NCBI GenBank assembly: GCA_958448555.1
Contig: CAUDEL010000011.1
Span: forward strand, 1 to 58,701
From: Limiplasma sp958448555
Lineage (GTDB): Bacteria > Bacillota > Clostridia > Christensenellales > Aristaeellaceae
Length of the DNA stretch: 58,701 nucleotides
Reading direction: 5' to 3'
Below the pieces are notes generated by a model. That model saw only the letters and a list, made by a program, of their open reading frames with translations, did not search any database and had not been told where the DNA came from. The position numbers and the translations under genes were made by a program. Below, piece by piece: positions 16,172 through 25,198 of this stretch (positions are counted from its first letter, which is position 1; each line of letters begins with the position of its first letter).

Positions 16172-16210
16172 AAAAAGGGGCCGGGGAGCGGGTTGCCCGC
16201 CCTCCGGCCC
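16172..16210 (-). terminator. Terminator of nagB
   Basis: A long GC-rich imperfect stem (GGGCCGG with CCGGCCC at the base) lies directly after the nagB stop. It is followed on the minus strand by five T. Confidence 0.75.
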
Positions 16211-16224
16211 GGATGTGCGACACT

Positions 16225-16950
16225 TTAGAGCAGCCCGGCGGCCGCCTTGTCCAGCAGGAAGATCACGTTGGGATGGGTGCGCAGGATGCTGGCCTGCGTC
16301 CTGGGGTTGATGTCGCCGTAGACGGCGGCGCGGATGGCCTCGGCCTTGTCGGCGCCGGTGGCCAGAAGCAGGATGCGGCGGGCGTTCATGATGCTGCCGA
16401 TGCCCAGGCTGATGGCCTGGCGCGGCACGTCGTTTTCGCTTTCAAAGAAGCGGCGGTTGGCCTCGATGGTGCTCTGGGTGAGGTTGACGATATGGCAGCC
16501 GTAGACGAAGGTATCGGCGGGCTCGTTAAAGCCGATGTGGCCGTTGCGGCCGATGCCCAGCACCTGAATGTCGATGCCGCCGGCCTGGTTGATGGCGGTG
16601 TCGTAGCTGGCGCACTCCTTGGCCTGGTCGCGGGCGTTGCCGTCGGGCACGCGGGTGTTGGCGGGGTCGATGTTGATGTGGTCAAAGAGCTGCTGGCGCA
16701 TGAAGCTGTGGTAGCTCTGCTCGTGGTCCACGGGCAGGTTGCAGTATTCGTCGAGGTTGAAGGAGCGCACGCGGGAGAAGTCCAGGACGCCGCCCTTGCA
16801 CAGGCGGATCAGCTCCTGATAGGTGGGGATGGGGGTGGAGCCGGTGGCAAGGCCCAGCACGGAATCGGGCTTGGCGATGATCTGCGCCGCGATGAGGGTC
16901 GCGGCGGCCTGCCCGACCTGGGCGGCGGAGTCGTAGAGATGAATCTGCAT
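16225..16950 (-). CDS. nagB: Glucosamine-6-phosphate deaminase
   Basis: It converts glucosamine-6-phosphate to fructose-6-phosphate and ammonia, feeding amino sugars into glycolysis. The 241-residue product is the short Gram-positive form. Visible motifs are LGLATGSTPIPTYQEL, RSFNLDEY (catalytic Asp/Glu), VLGIGRNGHIGFNEP and the lid segment. The ATG at 16950 has AGGAGG eight bases upstream. No nagA or nagE is adjacent. Its leader holds a stem-loop and it has its own strong promoter and terminator, so it is monocistronic. Confidence 0.96.
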   Translation of the reverse strand: MQIHLYDSAAQVGQAAATLIAAQIIAKPDSVLGLATGSTPIPTYQELIRLCKGGVLDFSRVRSFNLDEYCNLPVDHEQSYHSFMRQQLFDHINIDPANTRVPDGNARDQAKECASYDTAINQAGGIDIQVLGIGRNGHIGFNEPADTFVYGCHIVNLTQSTIEANRRFFESENDVPRQAISLGIGSIMNARRILLLATGADKAEAIRAAVYGDINPRTQASILRTHPNVIFLLDKAAAGLL

Positions 16951-16995
16951 GGAACGGCCTCCTCTGGACGATGATATGTATACTATAAACGACTT

Positions 16996-17024
16996 GATGC
17001 ATAACGCTTTTCGCGAGATACATC
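16996..17024 (-). promoter_or_regulatory. Stem-loop in the nagB leader
   Basis: Within the roughly 80-nt leader, GATGTAT pairs with ATGCATC (one G-T) and an inner CGC pairs with GCG around GAAAA. It is not followed by a T-tract and does not look like a glmS-type element. It may be an operator or an RNA-stability element. Confidence 0.4.
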
Positions 17025-17034
17025 TTACGCTGTG

Positions 17035-17063
17035 AGTATAGCACTTGCCGCGCCCCGTGTCAA
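17035..17063 (-). promoter_or_regulatory. Promoter of nagB
   Basis: A perfect TTGACA (17058-17063) and TATACT (17035-17040) are 17 bases apart on the minus strand, with TGC before the -10. Confidence 0.85.
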
Positions 17064-17080
17064 TGAGAAAACCGGGGCCC

Positions 17081-17464
<384 letters not shown>

Positions 17465-17473
17465 GGCGCCCTC

Positions 17474-18598
17474 CTAGAAGTTGCGGCTCATGTCGTAGCG
17501 CTCGTAAAACTGCCTGCGCAGATCCGGCAGGCGGTCCTCCTCGATGGCCTTTCGCACCTTCTCCATCAGGCGCAGGAGGAAGCGCAGGTTGTGGATGCTG
17601 GTCAGGCGCGCGCCGGTGATCTCGCCCGCCTTGAAGAGGTGGCGGATGTAGGCGCGGCTGAAATTCTGGCAGGCGTAACAGTCACATTCCCCGTCGATGG
17701 GCCGGAAATCGTGCGCGTACTGGGCGTTTTTGATGACCAGCCGCCCACCTGTAGTGAAGCAGGTGCCGTTTCGCGCGATGCGCGTGGCCAGCACGCAGTC
17801 GAACATGTCCACCCCGCGCAGCACGCCCTCGATCAGGCAGTCGGGCGAACCCACGCCCATGAGGTAGCGCGGCTTTTGCGCAGGCATATGGGGCATGATG
17901 GCCTCCAGCAGGTCGTACATCATGGGCTTTGGCTCGCCCACGGACAGGCCGCCGATGCCGTAGCCGAAGAAGTCCATGTCCGCCAGGGTCTTGGCGCTTT
18001 GGATGCGCAAATCCTCGAAGAACGCCCCCTGCACGATGCCAAAGAGCACCTGCGAGTCATCCGTATGGTGCTGCTGGCAACGCCTGGCCCAGCGGTGGGT
18101 GCGGTGCATGGCGTCCTCGGCGGTGGCGTGATCGCAGGGATAGGCGGTGCACACGTCAAAGGCCATCATGATATCCGAGCCCAGGGCGTGCTGGATGTCC
18201 ATGCTCACCTCGGGCGAGATGAAGCGGCGGCTGCCGTCCAGATGGCTTTGGAAGGCCACGCCCTCCTCACGGATCTTGCGGATGCCGGCGAGGGAAAAGA
18301 CCTGAAACCCGCCGCTGTCGGTGAGGATGGGTCTGGGCCAGCTCATGAAGCGGTGCAGGCCGCCCGCCTCGCGGATCAAATCCTCGCCGGGGCGCAGGTG
18401 CAGGTGGTAGGTGTTGGACAGCATGATTTCCGTGCCGATTTCCAGCATCTCGCGCGGGGTCATGGCCTTGACGGTAGCGGCGGTGCCCACGGGCATGTAG
18501 ACGGGGGTGTGGATGTCGCCGTGCGGCGTGTGCAGCAGGCCCAGCCGCGCGCCGGACTGCTTGCAGGTTTTGAGCACCTCAAAGGAAAATTGGCTCAC
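17474..18598 (-). CDS. tgt: tRNA-guanine transglycosylase
   Basis: It exchanges G34 for preQ1 in tRNAs with GUN anticodons, in queuosine synthesis. The 374-residue length is standard. The catalytic-Asp segment PILTDSGGFQVFSL, the second active-site region DCVLATRIARNG and the zinc ligands in CDCYACQNFSRAYIRHLF are all present. The start is the GTG at 18598, which overlaps the rluA stop by four bases and gives the family N-terminus (SQFSFEVL). No queA, queC, queD or queE gene is adjacent. It contrasts with the usual queA-tgt-yajC order. Confidence 0.96.
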   Translation of the reverse strand: MSQFSFEVLKTCKQSGARLGLLHTPHGDIHTPVYMPVGTAATVKAMTPREMLEIGTEIMLSNTYHLHLRPGEDLIREAGGLHRFMSWPRPILTDSGGFQVFSLAGIRKIREEGVAFQSHLDGSRRFISPEVSMDIQHALGSDIMMAFDVCTAYPCDHATAEDAMHRTHRWARRCQQHHTDDSQVLFGIVQGAFFEDLRIQSAKTLADMDFFGYGIGGLSVGEPKPMMYDLLEAIMPHMPAQKPRYLMGVGSPDCLIEGVLRGVDMFDCVLATRIARNGTCFTTGGRLVIKNAQYAHDFRPIDGECDCYACQNFSRAYIRHLFKAGEITGARLTSIHNLRFLLRLMEKVRKAIEEDRLPDLRRQFYERYDMSRNF

Positions 18599-19311
18599 AG
18601 GTCGGCTCCCTTCCGTTGGTCGTTCAAAAAGCCGTCGATCAGAGCGGCGTAAGGGGCAAACGCGCCGCCGCGCGGCGCGCTCACAAAGGTCATGGGTTCC
18701 TTTCGGGTGGGGTGCGTGAGCCTGAGCACCGCGCCCCACAGCGCCACGGGCTGGCCGCGCACGCCCCGGCCGTAGCGCATGTCCGCCACGAGCGGATGGC
18801 CGCTGTGGGCAAGCTGCACGCGGATCTGATGCTTGCGCCCGGTCTGGAGCCGGACGTGGACAAGCGCCGTATTGCGCGTTTCGTCGCGGCCCAGCACGAA
18901 AAAGGAGAGGCGCGCTTCCTTCGCGCCCGGCGCGCCGGGGGTTGCAGCACACACCCGGCCCGCCGCCTCATCCTGCATGAGCCAGTCGTGAAGTTCCCCC
19001 GCGTCCGGCATGGACGATCCGCCCTCGGCCACGGCCAGGTATTCGCGCGCCATGGCGTGCGTGCGCAGCTGCTCGCTCAGGCGCGAGGCGGCCTTGCTCG
19101 TGCGCGCAAAGGCCACCAGCCCGCCCACCGGCCGGTCCAGCCGGTGCACAAGCCCCAGGTACACGTCCCCCGGCTTGTGGTAGCGCTCCCTGATATAGCG
19201 CTTGAGCTGATCGAGCAGGCAGCCGTCGCCCGTCGCGTCGCCCTGGGTCAGGAGATTGGGCGGCTTGACCGCCACGATCAGATGGTTGTCCTCATAGACG
19301 ATCTCAGGCAT
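18595..19311 (-). CDS. RluA-family RNA pseudouridine synthase
   Basis: The 238-residue enzyme has the catalytic motif VHRLDRPVGGLVAFAR (Asp is the nucleophile) and the KHQIRVQLAHSGHPLVAD segment. It lacks an N-terminal S4 domain, which places it with the short RluA/TruC-like members. The RNA position it modifies cannot be read. It overlaps the upstream methyltransferase gene by eight bases and tgt by four, so it belongs to a tightly coupled RNA-modification operon. Confidence 0.9.
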   Translation of the reverse strand: MPEIVYEDNHLIVAVKPPNLLTQGDATGDGCLLDQLKRYIRERYHKPGDVYLGLVHRLDRPVGGLVAFARTSKAASRLSEQLRTHAMAREYLAVAEGGSSMPDAGELHDWLMQDEAAGRVCAATPGAPGAKEARLSFFVLGRDETRNTALVHVRLQTGRKHQIRVQLAHSGHPLVADMRYGRGVRGQPVALWGAVLRLTHPTRKEPMTFVSAPRGGAFAPYAALIDGFLNDQRKGADL

Positions 19312-20176
19312 CGGGCAGCCACCGCGCGCTCGTGCCGCAGGGCAGCACGCCGCCTGTCGTCACGGTCAGGCACAGCTCGTCCGCCTCCACCTTGCCGCCA
19401 AAGCGGCCCACGAGGCAGCGGCGGGCGATGTTGCCCAGCACCGAGGCCGAAAAGCCCGTGGTGTAGCCGTTAATCAGGAAAAACAGCGGCGTGTCCGACA
19501 GCGCCTGCGCGCACAGGTCCACCAGCGGGTAAAGCTCGTTTTCCAGCTTCCACACCTCGCCGCCGGGGCCGCGCCCGTAGCTGGGCGGGTCCATGAGGAT
19601 GCCGTCATAGCGGTTGCCGCGGCGAAGTTCGCGCCTGACAAACGCCTTCGCGTCCTCGATAATCAGGCGCGTGCGCTCCTCGGGGATGCCGCTCAAATCG
19701 CGGTTTTCGCGCGCCCAGAGCACCATGCCCTTGGCCGCGTCCACGTGGGTGACATGCGCGCCGGCGGCGGCGCAGGCCAGCGTGGCCCCGCCCGTGTAGG
19801 CGAAGAGGTTGAGCACGCGCGGCGGATAGCCCCATGCGCCCGCGCAGCGGATGCGCTCCTGCATGAAGGCCCAGTTGGCCGCCTGCTCCGGGAACAGCCC
19901 CGTGTGCTTGAAGCCGGTGGGCTTTACGTAGAATTTGAGGCCGCTCAGGCCGATGACCCAGCGCTCCGGCAGCTTTTCGCGGAACTCCCAGTGCCCGCCG
20001 CCGGTGTCGCTGCGCACGTAGGTGGCCTGCGCCGCGTCCCACAGGGCGGGGTCGGCCTTGGGCCAGATCACCTGCGGGTCCGGGCGGCGCAGTATGATGT
20101 CGCCCCAGCGCTCCAGCTTTTCGCCCTCGCCGGTGTCCAGCACCTCGTAATCGCGCCATTGATCGCAAAGAAACAT
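19304..20176 (-). CDS. RlmI-like SAM-dependent methyltransferase
   Basis: The 290-residue protein has the SAM motif I VLNLFAYTGGATL, an acidic motif II, and the catalytic motif MDPPSYGRG, as in RlmI/RlmK-type methyltransferases that act on RNA bases. It lacks an N-terminal PUA domain and is shorter than RlmI. The tail segment SVLGNIARRCLVGRFGG supports this class I subgroup. It heads the operon with rluA-type, tgt and mutT, so RNA is the likely substrate. Confidence 0.85.
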   Translation of the reverse strand: MFLCDQWRDYEVLDTGEGEKLERWGDIILRRPDPQVIWPKADPALWDAAQATYVRSDTGGGHWEFREKLPERWVIGLSGLKFYVKPTGFKHTGLFPEQAANWAFMQERIRCAGAWGYPPRVLNLFAYTGGATLACAAAGAHVTHVDAAKGMVLWARENRDLSGIPEERTRLIIEDAKAFVRRELRRGNRYDGILMDPPSYGRGPGGEVWKLENELYPLVDLCAQALSDTPLFFLINGYTTGFSASVLGNIARRCLVGRFGGKVEADELCLTVTTGGVLPCGTSARWLPDA

Positions 20177-20206
20177 CTGATTCGCTCCTCGTCGTCGGTG
20201 GGGGAG

Positions 20207-20230
20207 AAAGGGGCGGGATTTACCCGCCCC
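20207..20230 (-). terminator. Terminator of ileS
   Basis: A perfect eight-base-pair stem (GGGGCGGG with CCCGCCCC) closes a five-base loop just after the ileS stop and is followed by TTTCTC on the minus strand. Confidence 0.75.
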
Positions 20231-20240
20231 TATCGAGTGC

Positions 20241-23200
20241 TTACGCCCTGCGCACGCTCAGAACGGCCTTTTTGCCGTTGAGGTCCCATTCCTGGGAGAC
20301 GGCGCCCTCGGGCGCGGCGCTGCGGGCAAAGGCGGTCGCCAGCACGCTTTGCATGATGAAATCGCGTCCGGCCTCGATGGCGCAGGCCAGCTCGTCCCCG
20401 GCCTCGTAGGTCACCTCGATGCGGTCGCTGACCTCAAAGCCGGCGTCCTTGCGCATGTTTTGCAGCTTTGAGACCATCTCGCGCTGGTAGCCCTCGGCGA
20501 TCAGCTCCGGGGTGAGGTTGCAGTCCAGAACCACTGTCACCTCGCCCTCCATCTGGGCGGCGAAGCCGGGCTTCTGCGTGGCTTCGGTGAGCACGTCGTC
20601 CCTGGAGAGTGTAACTTCGGTGCCATCCAGCGTGAAGCTCACGTCCTCGCCGCGGTTGAAGGCGTCCACCACGTCGTTGCCGTCCATCTCCTTGAGATGC
20701 TGGCCGATGCGGCCCAGGAGCTTGCCGTATTTGGGACCGAGGGTGCGCATCTGGGGCTTGAGGTTGTAGGTGGTGAAGGCGCGCGCGTCGTCGGTAAAGA
20801 CGACCTTTTTGACGTTGAGCTCGTCTTCGGCCAGAGCGCTGAACGCCTCGTCAAAGGACGTGCCCTTGACGTAGAGGGTGCTCAGCGGCTGGCGTACCTT
20901 GAGGTTTGCGGCGGCGCGGCAGGCGCGGCCCAGGCCGACGACGCTGAGCAGCGCGCTCATCTGAGTGTTGAGGCTTTCGTCGATCAGGCTTTCGTCCGCG
21001 GCGGGGAAGTCGCACAGATGCACGCTTTCGGGCGCGGAGGGGTCTACGCTGCGAACCAGGTTCTGGTACATCTCCTCGGCCATGAAGGGCACGAAGGGCG
21101 CGATGACCTTCGCAAGCGTGACCAGCACCGTGTAGAGGGTGACAAACGCGGCCTCCTTGGTGTCGTCCATGCCCTTGCCCCAGAAGCGCTCGCGGCAGCG
21201 GCGCACGTACCAGTTGCTCAAATCATCCACGAACTCGGTGATGGCGCGGGCAGGCTCGGGGATGCGGTAGGCGCACAGGTCCTCGTCCACGCGCCTGACC
21301 AGCTGATGAAGGCGCGAGAGCACCCATTTGTCCATCAGGGTGAGCTTGACGTTTTCAATGGGATGGTCCTTGGGGTCGAAGTTGTCGATGTTGGCGTAGA
21401 GCACGAAGAAGGCGTAGGTGTTTTGCAGCGTGCCCATGAACTTGCGCTGGCCCTCGGCCACGGCCTCGGGGCTGAAGCGGCTGGGCAGCCACGGCGCGCC
21501 CGCGGTGTAGAAATACCAGCGAACGGCGTCCGCGCCCTGCCTGTCCAGCACGCTCCAGGGATCGACCACGTTGCCCTTGTGCTTGGACATCTTCTGGCCG
21601 TCCTTGTCCTGCACGTGGCCAAGCACGATGCAGTTTTCAAACGGCGCGCGGTCAAACATCAGGGTCGAGATGGCCATGAGGGTGTAGAACCACCCGCGGG
21701 TCTGGTCGATGGCCTCGGAGATGAAGTTGGCCGGGAAGCGCTTTTCAAAGATCTCCTTGTTTTCAAAGGGATAGTGCCACTGGGCAAAGGGCATGGAGCC
21801 GCTGTCGTACCAGCAGTCGATGACCTCCTTGACGCGGCGCATGGGCTTGCCGCACTCGGGGCAGGTGATCTCGATCTGGTCCACATAGGGGCGGTGCAGC
21901 TCGATGTCGCCCACGGGCGCGGTGGCCATCTCGCGCAGCTCCTGACGGGAGCCGATCACGTGGATGTGCCCATCCTCACAGACCCAGATGGGCAGCGGCG
22001 TGCCCCAGTAGCGCTCGCGGGACAGGCCCCAGTCCACGACGTTCTCCAGGAAGTTGCCCATGCGGCCTTCCTTGATGTTGTCGGGCATCCAGTTGACGGT
22101 GCGGTTGTTGCGCACCAGCTCGTCGCGCACGGCGGTCATGCGGATGAACCACGTGGCGCGGGCGTAATAGAGCAGCGGCGTGTCGCAGCGCCAGCAGAAG
22201 GGGTAGTTGTGCGTAAAGGGCAGGGCGGCCAGCAAAAGGCCGCGGGCCTTGAGGTCCTCGATCACCTTTTCGTTGACCTGCTTGGTGCCCTCGCCCGCCC
22301 AGGGCGTGCCCTCCACGAACTTGCCCTGCGTGTCCACCAGCTGCACGAAGGGAAGCTGGTTGTCGCGGCCCACGCGCGCGTCGTCCTCGCCGAACGCGGG
22401 GGCGATGTGCACGATGCCGGTGCCGTCGGTCAGCGTCACATAGTCGTCGCTGACCACGTACCAGCCCTTTTCGCGAGGATAGCTCACGCCCTCGAAGCGG
22501 TAGAGCGGCTCGTAGGCCGTGCCGCAGAGCTCGGCGCCCTTCATGGTCTTGAGCACCTGACCCTCGTGCGCCTTCTCGCCAAAGACGGCGTGAAGCAGCG
22601 CCTGCGCCAGGATGTAGGTTTGCCCGTCCAGCTGGAACTCGCAGTAGTCCTCATGCGCATTGACGCACAGGGCGACGTTGGAGGGAAGCGTCCAGGGCGT
22701 GGTGGTCCAGGCGAGGATATAGGTATTCTCGCGGCCCACGGCCTTGAAGCGCACCGTGGCCGAAACGTCGCTGACCTCCTTGTAGCCCTGCGCGACCTCG
22801 TGGCTGGAGAGCGCGGTGCCGCAGCGGGGGCAGTAGGGCACCACCTTGAAGCCCTTGTAGAGCAGGCCCTTTTTCCAGATCTCCTTCAGGCTCCACCATT
22901 CGGACTCGATATAGTCGTCCTTGTAGGTGATGTAGGGGTCCTTCATGTCCGCCCAGAAGGCCACGCGGTCGGACATTTCCTCCCACTCGTGCTGGTATTT
23001 CCACACGCTCTTTTTGCACTCGGCGATGAAGGGCTCGATGCCGTAGGCCTCGATCTGCGGCTTGCCGTCCAGGCCCAGCAGCTTTTCCACCTCCAGCTCC
23101 ACGGGCAGGCCGTGGGTGTCCCAGCCGGCCTTGCGCAAAACGTCCTTGCCCTTCATGCTCTGGAAGCGCGGAATCAGGTCCTTGATGGCGCGCGTCTCGA

Positions 23201-23375
23201 TGTGGCCGATGTGCGGGCGGCCGTTGGCCGTGGGCGGGCCGTCGAAGAAGGTGAAGCGCTCCGCGCCGTCGCGGTGGTGGAAGCTCTTTTCCATGATGCC
23301 TTCACGCTTCCAGAAATCCAGCACTTCCTTTTCGCGCTCGACGAAGTTCATGTCCGTGGATACTTTGCGGTACAT
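20241..23375 (-). CDS. ileS: Isoleucine--tRNA ligase (eukaryote-like long type)
   Basis: It charges tRNA-Ile. The 1044-residue length and motifs fit the long, eukaryote-like IleS class that often confers mupirocin tolerance. The signature PPTANGRPHIGHIETR holds the HIGH box at 55-58. The CP1 editing region includes WTTTPWTLPSN, and KMSKHKGNVVDPW lies near residue 594. The Cys motifs CPRCGTALSSHEV (N-terminal part) and CPECGKP are visible. The ATG at 23375 has AGGAGG upstream; the longer reading enters the T-box. Expression should rise when tRNA-Ile is uncharged. Confidence 0.97.
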   Translation of the reverse strand: MYRKVSTDMNFVEREKEVLDFWKREGIMEKSFHHRDGAERFTFFDGPPTANGRPHIGHIETRAIKDLIPRFQSMKGKDVLRKAGWDTHGLPVELEVEKLLGLDGKPQIEAYGIEPFIAECKKSVWKYQHEWEEMSDRVAFWADMKDPYITYKDDYIESEWWSLKEIWKKGLLYKGFKVVPYCPRCGTALSSHEVAQGYKEVSDVSATVRFKAVGRENTYILAWTTTPWTLPSNVALCVNAHEDYCEFQLDGQTYILAQALLHAVFGEKAHEGQVLKTMKGAELCGTAYEPLYRFEGVSYPREKGWYVVSDDYVTLTDGTGIVHIAPAFGEDDARVGRDNQLPFVQLVDTQGKFVEGTPWAGEGTKQVNEKVIEDLKARGLLLAALPFTHNYPFCWRCDTPLLYYARATWFIRMTAVRDELVRNNRTVNWMPDNIKEGRMGNFLENVVDWGLSRERYWGTPLPIWVCEDGHIHVIGSRQELREMATAPVGDIELHRPYVDQIEITCPECGKPMRRVKEVIDCWYDSGSMPFAQWHYPFENKEIFEKRFPANFISEAIDQTRGWFYTLMAISTLMFDRAPFENCIVLGHVQDKDGQKMSKHKGNVVDPWSVLDRQGADAVRWYFYTAGAPWLPSRFSPEAVAEGQRKFMGTLQNTYAFFVLYANIDNFDPKDHPIENVKLTLMDKWVLSRLHQLVRRVDEDLCAYRIPEPARAITEFVDDLSNWYVRRCRERFWGKGMDDTKEAAFVTLYTVLVTLAKVIAPFVPFMAEEMYQNLVRSVDPSAPESVHLCDFPAADESLIDESLNTQMSALLSVVGLGRACRAAANLKVRQPLSTLYVKGTSFDEAFSALAEDELNVKKVVFTDDARAFTTYNLKPQMRTLGPKYGKLLGRIGQHLKEMDGNDVVDAFNRGEDVSFTLDGTEVTLSRDDVLTEATQKPGFAAQMEGEVTVVLDCNLTPELIAEGYQREMVSKLQNMRKDAGFEVSDRIEVTYEAGDELACAIEAGRDFIMQSVLATAFARSAAPEGAVSQEWDLNGKKAVLSVRRA

Positions 23376-23420
23376 TGGGTCCGTGCCTCCTTTGGGATGT
23401 GTGGGGGAATTCGGGGCATG

Positions 23421-23681
23421 AAAAAACCGCCCCGCGCAACGGGACGGAAAAACGCTTTTCCGCGGTACCACCCATTTTGACGGCATGCCGCCGTCCGCTC
23501 ATGGCCGGCATGCACCGGCCGGCCCTGTCACGGGAGCGCCCGACCCGCCTTATGGCGCAAAGCGCCTTCACACGGGTAGCTCCGAGGTGATCCGGCGCGC
23601 CGCCGCGGCGTCCGGCTCGCATCATCCCCGGACTCGCTTGGCTGCGGTAGGAAGGCGCACCCGTCCTCATCATAGCCGCTG
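23421..23681 (-). promoter_or_regulatory. T-box leader controlling ileS
   Basis: The minus strand holds the conserved T-box core TGGGTGGTACCGCG (complement of 23461-23474). It is followed by a terminator hairpin, CCGTCCCG with CGGGGCGG, and six T (23421-23447). Upstream, the stem I 3' side reads GGATCACC, with specifier ATC (23589-23591), an isoleucine codon. Specifier and downstream gene agree. The antiterminator would form when uncharged tRNA-Ile binds. Confidence 0.93.
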
Positions 23682-23687
23682 GGAGGT

Positions 23688-23716
23688 ATGATAGCACAGT
23701 TTTTGCCGCTTGTAAA
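23688..23716 (-). promoter_or_regulatory. Promoter of the T-box/ileS transcript
   Basis: TTTACA (23711-23716) and TATCAT (23688-23693) are 17 bases apart on the minus strand, with TGC before the -10. The start of transcription falls just before the T-box. Confidence 0.75.
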
Positions 23717-23725
23717 GGGGCGCCC

Positions 23726-24763
23726 TCAGCGGTCGTAGGTGCTCATGACCTCCATGTTCAGGTCCAGCAGGTTTTCGCCCTCGCGCACCTTGCGGGCCAT
23801 GACCACCAGGCGCAGGTTGTCGTCCGTGCCGGTGCAGGTGGACAGCGTGAGCAGCCGGTCGCCGGGCTCGACGTCCACCGTGCAGTGATACAGGGAGCAG
23901 GCGCGCGCGGTTTCCACGTAGCTGTTGAAGGCCTCCGCGCTGTCAAAGCGCGAATAGTGCCAGAAGGGCAGGTAATGCGGCTGCCCGGCGCGGATGTCCA
24001 CCTCCGCCACGGCGAAGATGACATAGCGGCCGTTTTCGTAGAGGGTGTTGAAGTCGATGAAGGCATGCTCGCGGTAAAACTCCGCGCCCTTGACCTTGTA
24101 TTTCTTGAGCATACCGAACATCGCGCCCTCCTTCATGTTGTGGCCGTGAATGACCATCTGGGTGGGCACGTGAATGAGGTCGCAGCTTTCGTCCAGAAAC
24201 AAGGCGCCGGTCACGCTCTCCTGCTGAAGGGCGTTGTGGGTGAGGTAAAAGACGTTGTCGCGCTGGACCACGGGCTCCTCGAGCTCGCCGTCGATCTTGA
24301 GCCAGGCCACGATGTCGCGGTTGCGCTCCTGCAATTCGTCAAAAACCGTGGAGACGGAGAGCTTTGGATTGTTCGGATAGACGGTAGGCCACAGCTCGGC
24401 GGCGGTGAGAACGGCGGCAGGAGTGGCGCTGGGCGCGAGGGCGGCGAAAGCGGCTTTCTCGGGCGAAGGCGTGGGAGAGGGGGTGGGGGTGGGAGCGGCG
24501 GAAGGAGCCGCGGAGAGCTGGACCTGGGCGGCCTCGTAGAGCTCGCCCAGCTGAGCCGAGGCGTCGCGCGAGGCGGCGATATCGGTATAATAGCGGACCA
24601 GCAGCACGGCGCAAACGACAAACACGCAGGCGCACGCGCCGATAGCCACGTAGACAAGCGGCTTTCGGACGGTTTTTTTCTGCCGCCGCGCGGGTGAACC
24701 CGCATAGTGGCCGTGCGGATAATAGCCGGCGCGCCCGGCGGGCTCCCTGTGCTTCAAGCGCAT
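23726..24763 (-). CDS. srtB: Class B sortase
   Basis: This is a transpeptidase anchoring surface proteins or assembling pili outside the membrane. The 345-residue protein has a basic N-terminus, one membrane helix (about 37-57), a Pro/Thr/Ser linker (APTPTPSPTPS, about 91-101) and a sortase domain. The domain has catalytic His in VIHGHNMKEG, Cys in LLTLSTCTGTD and Arg in NLRLVVMAR. The DELQERNRDIVAWLKIDG opening is typical of class B. No NPQTN- or LPXTG-type substrate was found in this window. It has its own promoter and is divergent from the small gene at 24901. Confidence 0.93.
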   Translation of the reverse strand: MRLKHREPAGRAGYYPHGHYAGSPARRQKKTVRKPLVYVAIGACACVFVVCAVLLVRYYTDIAASRDASAQLGELYEAAQVQLSAAPSAAPTPTPSPTPSPEKAAFAALAPSATPAAVLTAAELWPTVYPNNPKLSVSTVFDELQERNRDIVAWLKIDGELEEPVVQRDNVFYLTHNALQQESVTGALFLDESCDLIHVPTQMVIHGHNMKEGAMFGMLKKYKVKGAEFYREHAFIDFNTLYENGRYVIFAVAEVDIRAGQPHYLPFWHYSRFDSAEAFNSYVETARACSLYHCTVDVEPGDRLLTLSTCTGTDDNLRLVVMARKVREGENLLDLNMEVMSTYDR

Positions 24764-24799
24764 CGCTCCCTTTGGTAAACCGTCAATAAGATTGCCATT

Positions 24800-24828
24800 A
24801 TTATAAAGCGGATGGTCTAAAAAGTCAA
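24800..24828 (-). promoter_or_regulatory. Promoter of the sortase gene
   Basis: TTGACT (24823-24828) and a perfect TATAAT (24800-24805) are 17 bases apart on the minus strand, about 37 bases before the start codon. Confidence 0.85.
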
Positions 24829-24900
24829 AGAAAACAACCGGGGCGAATAAGTGGAGGCTTTCCGGCGCACACTGGCCCGGAAAGCATCAGGGAGGCGATT

Positions 24901-25089
24901 TTGAACATGAATCCACGCAACAGGCAAACCCCGGTCAACCCGCCCGCCCCGGAGGTGGCGGAGCTGGCATCGGCCACGGAGTGCACGGGGCTGATCCCGT
25001 CCGCCGTCCGCACCCCCGGACAGGCGCGCAGCTATGCCGATCTTTACGCCATCCACGAGCAAAAGCCCACGCACGACGCAGAGGAATAG
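24901..25089 (+). CDS. Small hypothetical protein with an ATECTGLIP motif
   Basis: No family name is known to me. The 62-residue frame has GGAGG five bases before a TTG start, with an in-frame ATG at 24907. The product is soluble and Pro/Ala-rich and carries the segment ELASATECTGLIPS followed by a Tyr-containing tail (SYADLYAIH). From memory, similar small clostridial proteins with an A-T-x-C-T-G core exist, but I cannot verify it. The antisense frames over it are shadows. Its function is unknown. Confidence 0.55.
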   Translation: MNMNPRNRQTPVNPPAPEVAELASATECTGLIPSAVRTPGQARSYADLYAIHEQKPTHDAEE

Positions 25090-25154
25090 CCCCTCCGCAG
25101 GCCGCGCCGCACCGCGCGGCCTGCGCGCAAAAAACGGAGGTTTGGATTTTTCTG

Positions 25155-25183
25155 TTGACAAATCGGGAAAGGTCGTGTATACT
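25155..25183 (+). promoter_or_regulatory. Promoter of tRNA-Trp
   Basis: A perfect TTGACA (25155-25160) and TATACT (25178-25183) are 17 bases apart, 15 bases before the mature tRNA. Confidence 0.9.
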
Positions 25184-25198
25184 TTCAAATCGTTCCGT

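Noticed and set aside
20697..23480. 927-codon open frame on the plus strand
   Set aside because: It lies entirely antisense to ileS and its T-box, with His/Val/Gly-biased composition and no ribosome site.
25090..25150. Terminator at the GC palindrome before tRNA-Trp
   Set aside because: The stem is strong but is followed by A6 on the plus strand. On the minus strand the T6 precedes the stem, so neither strand has the required order.
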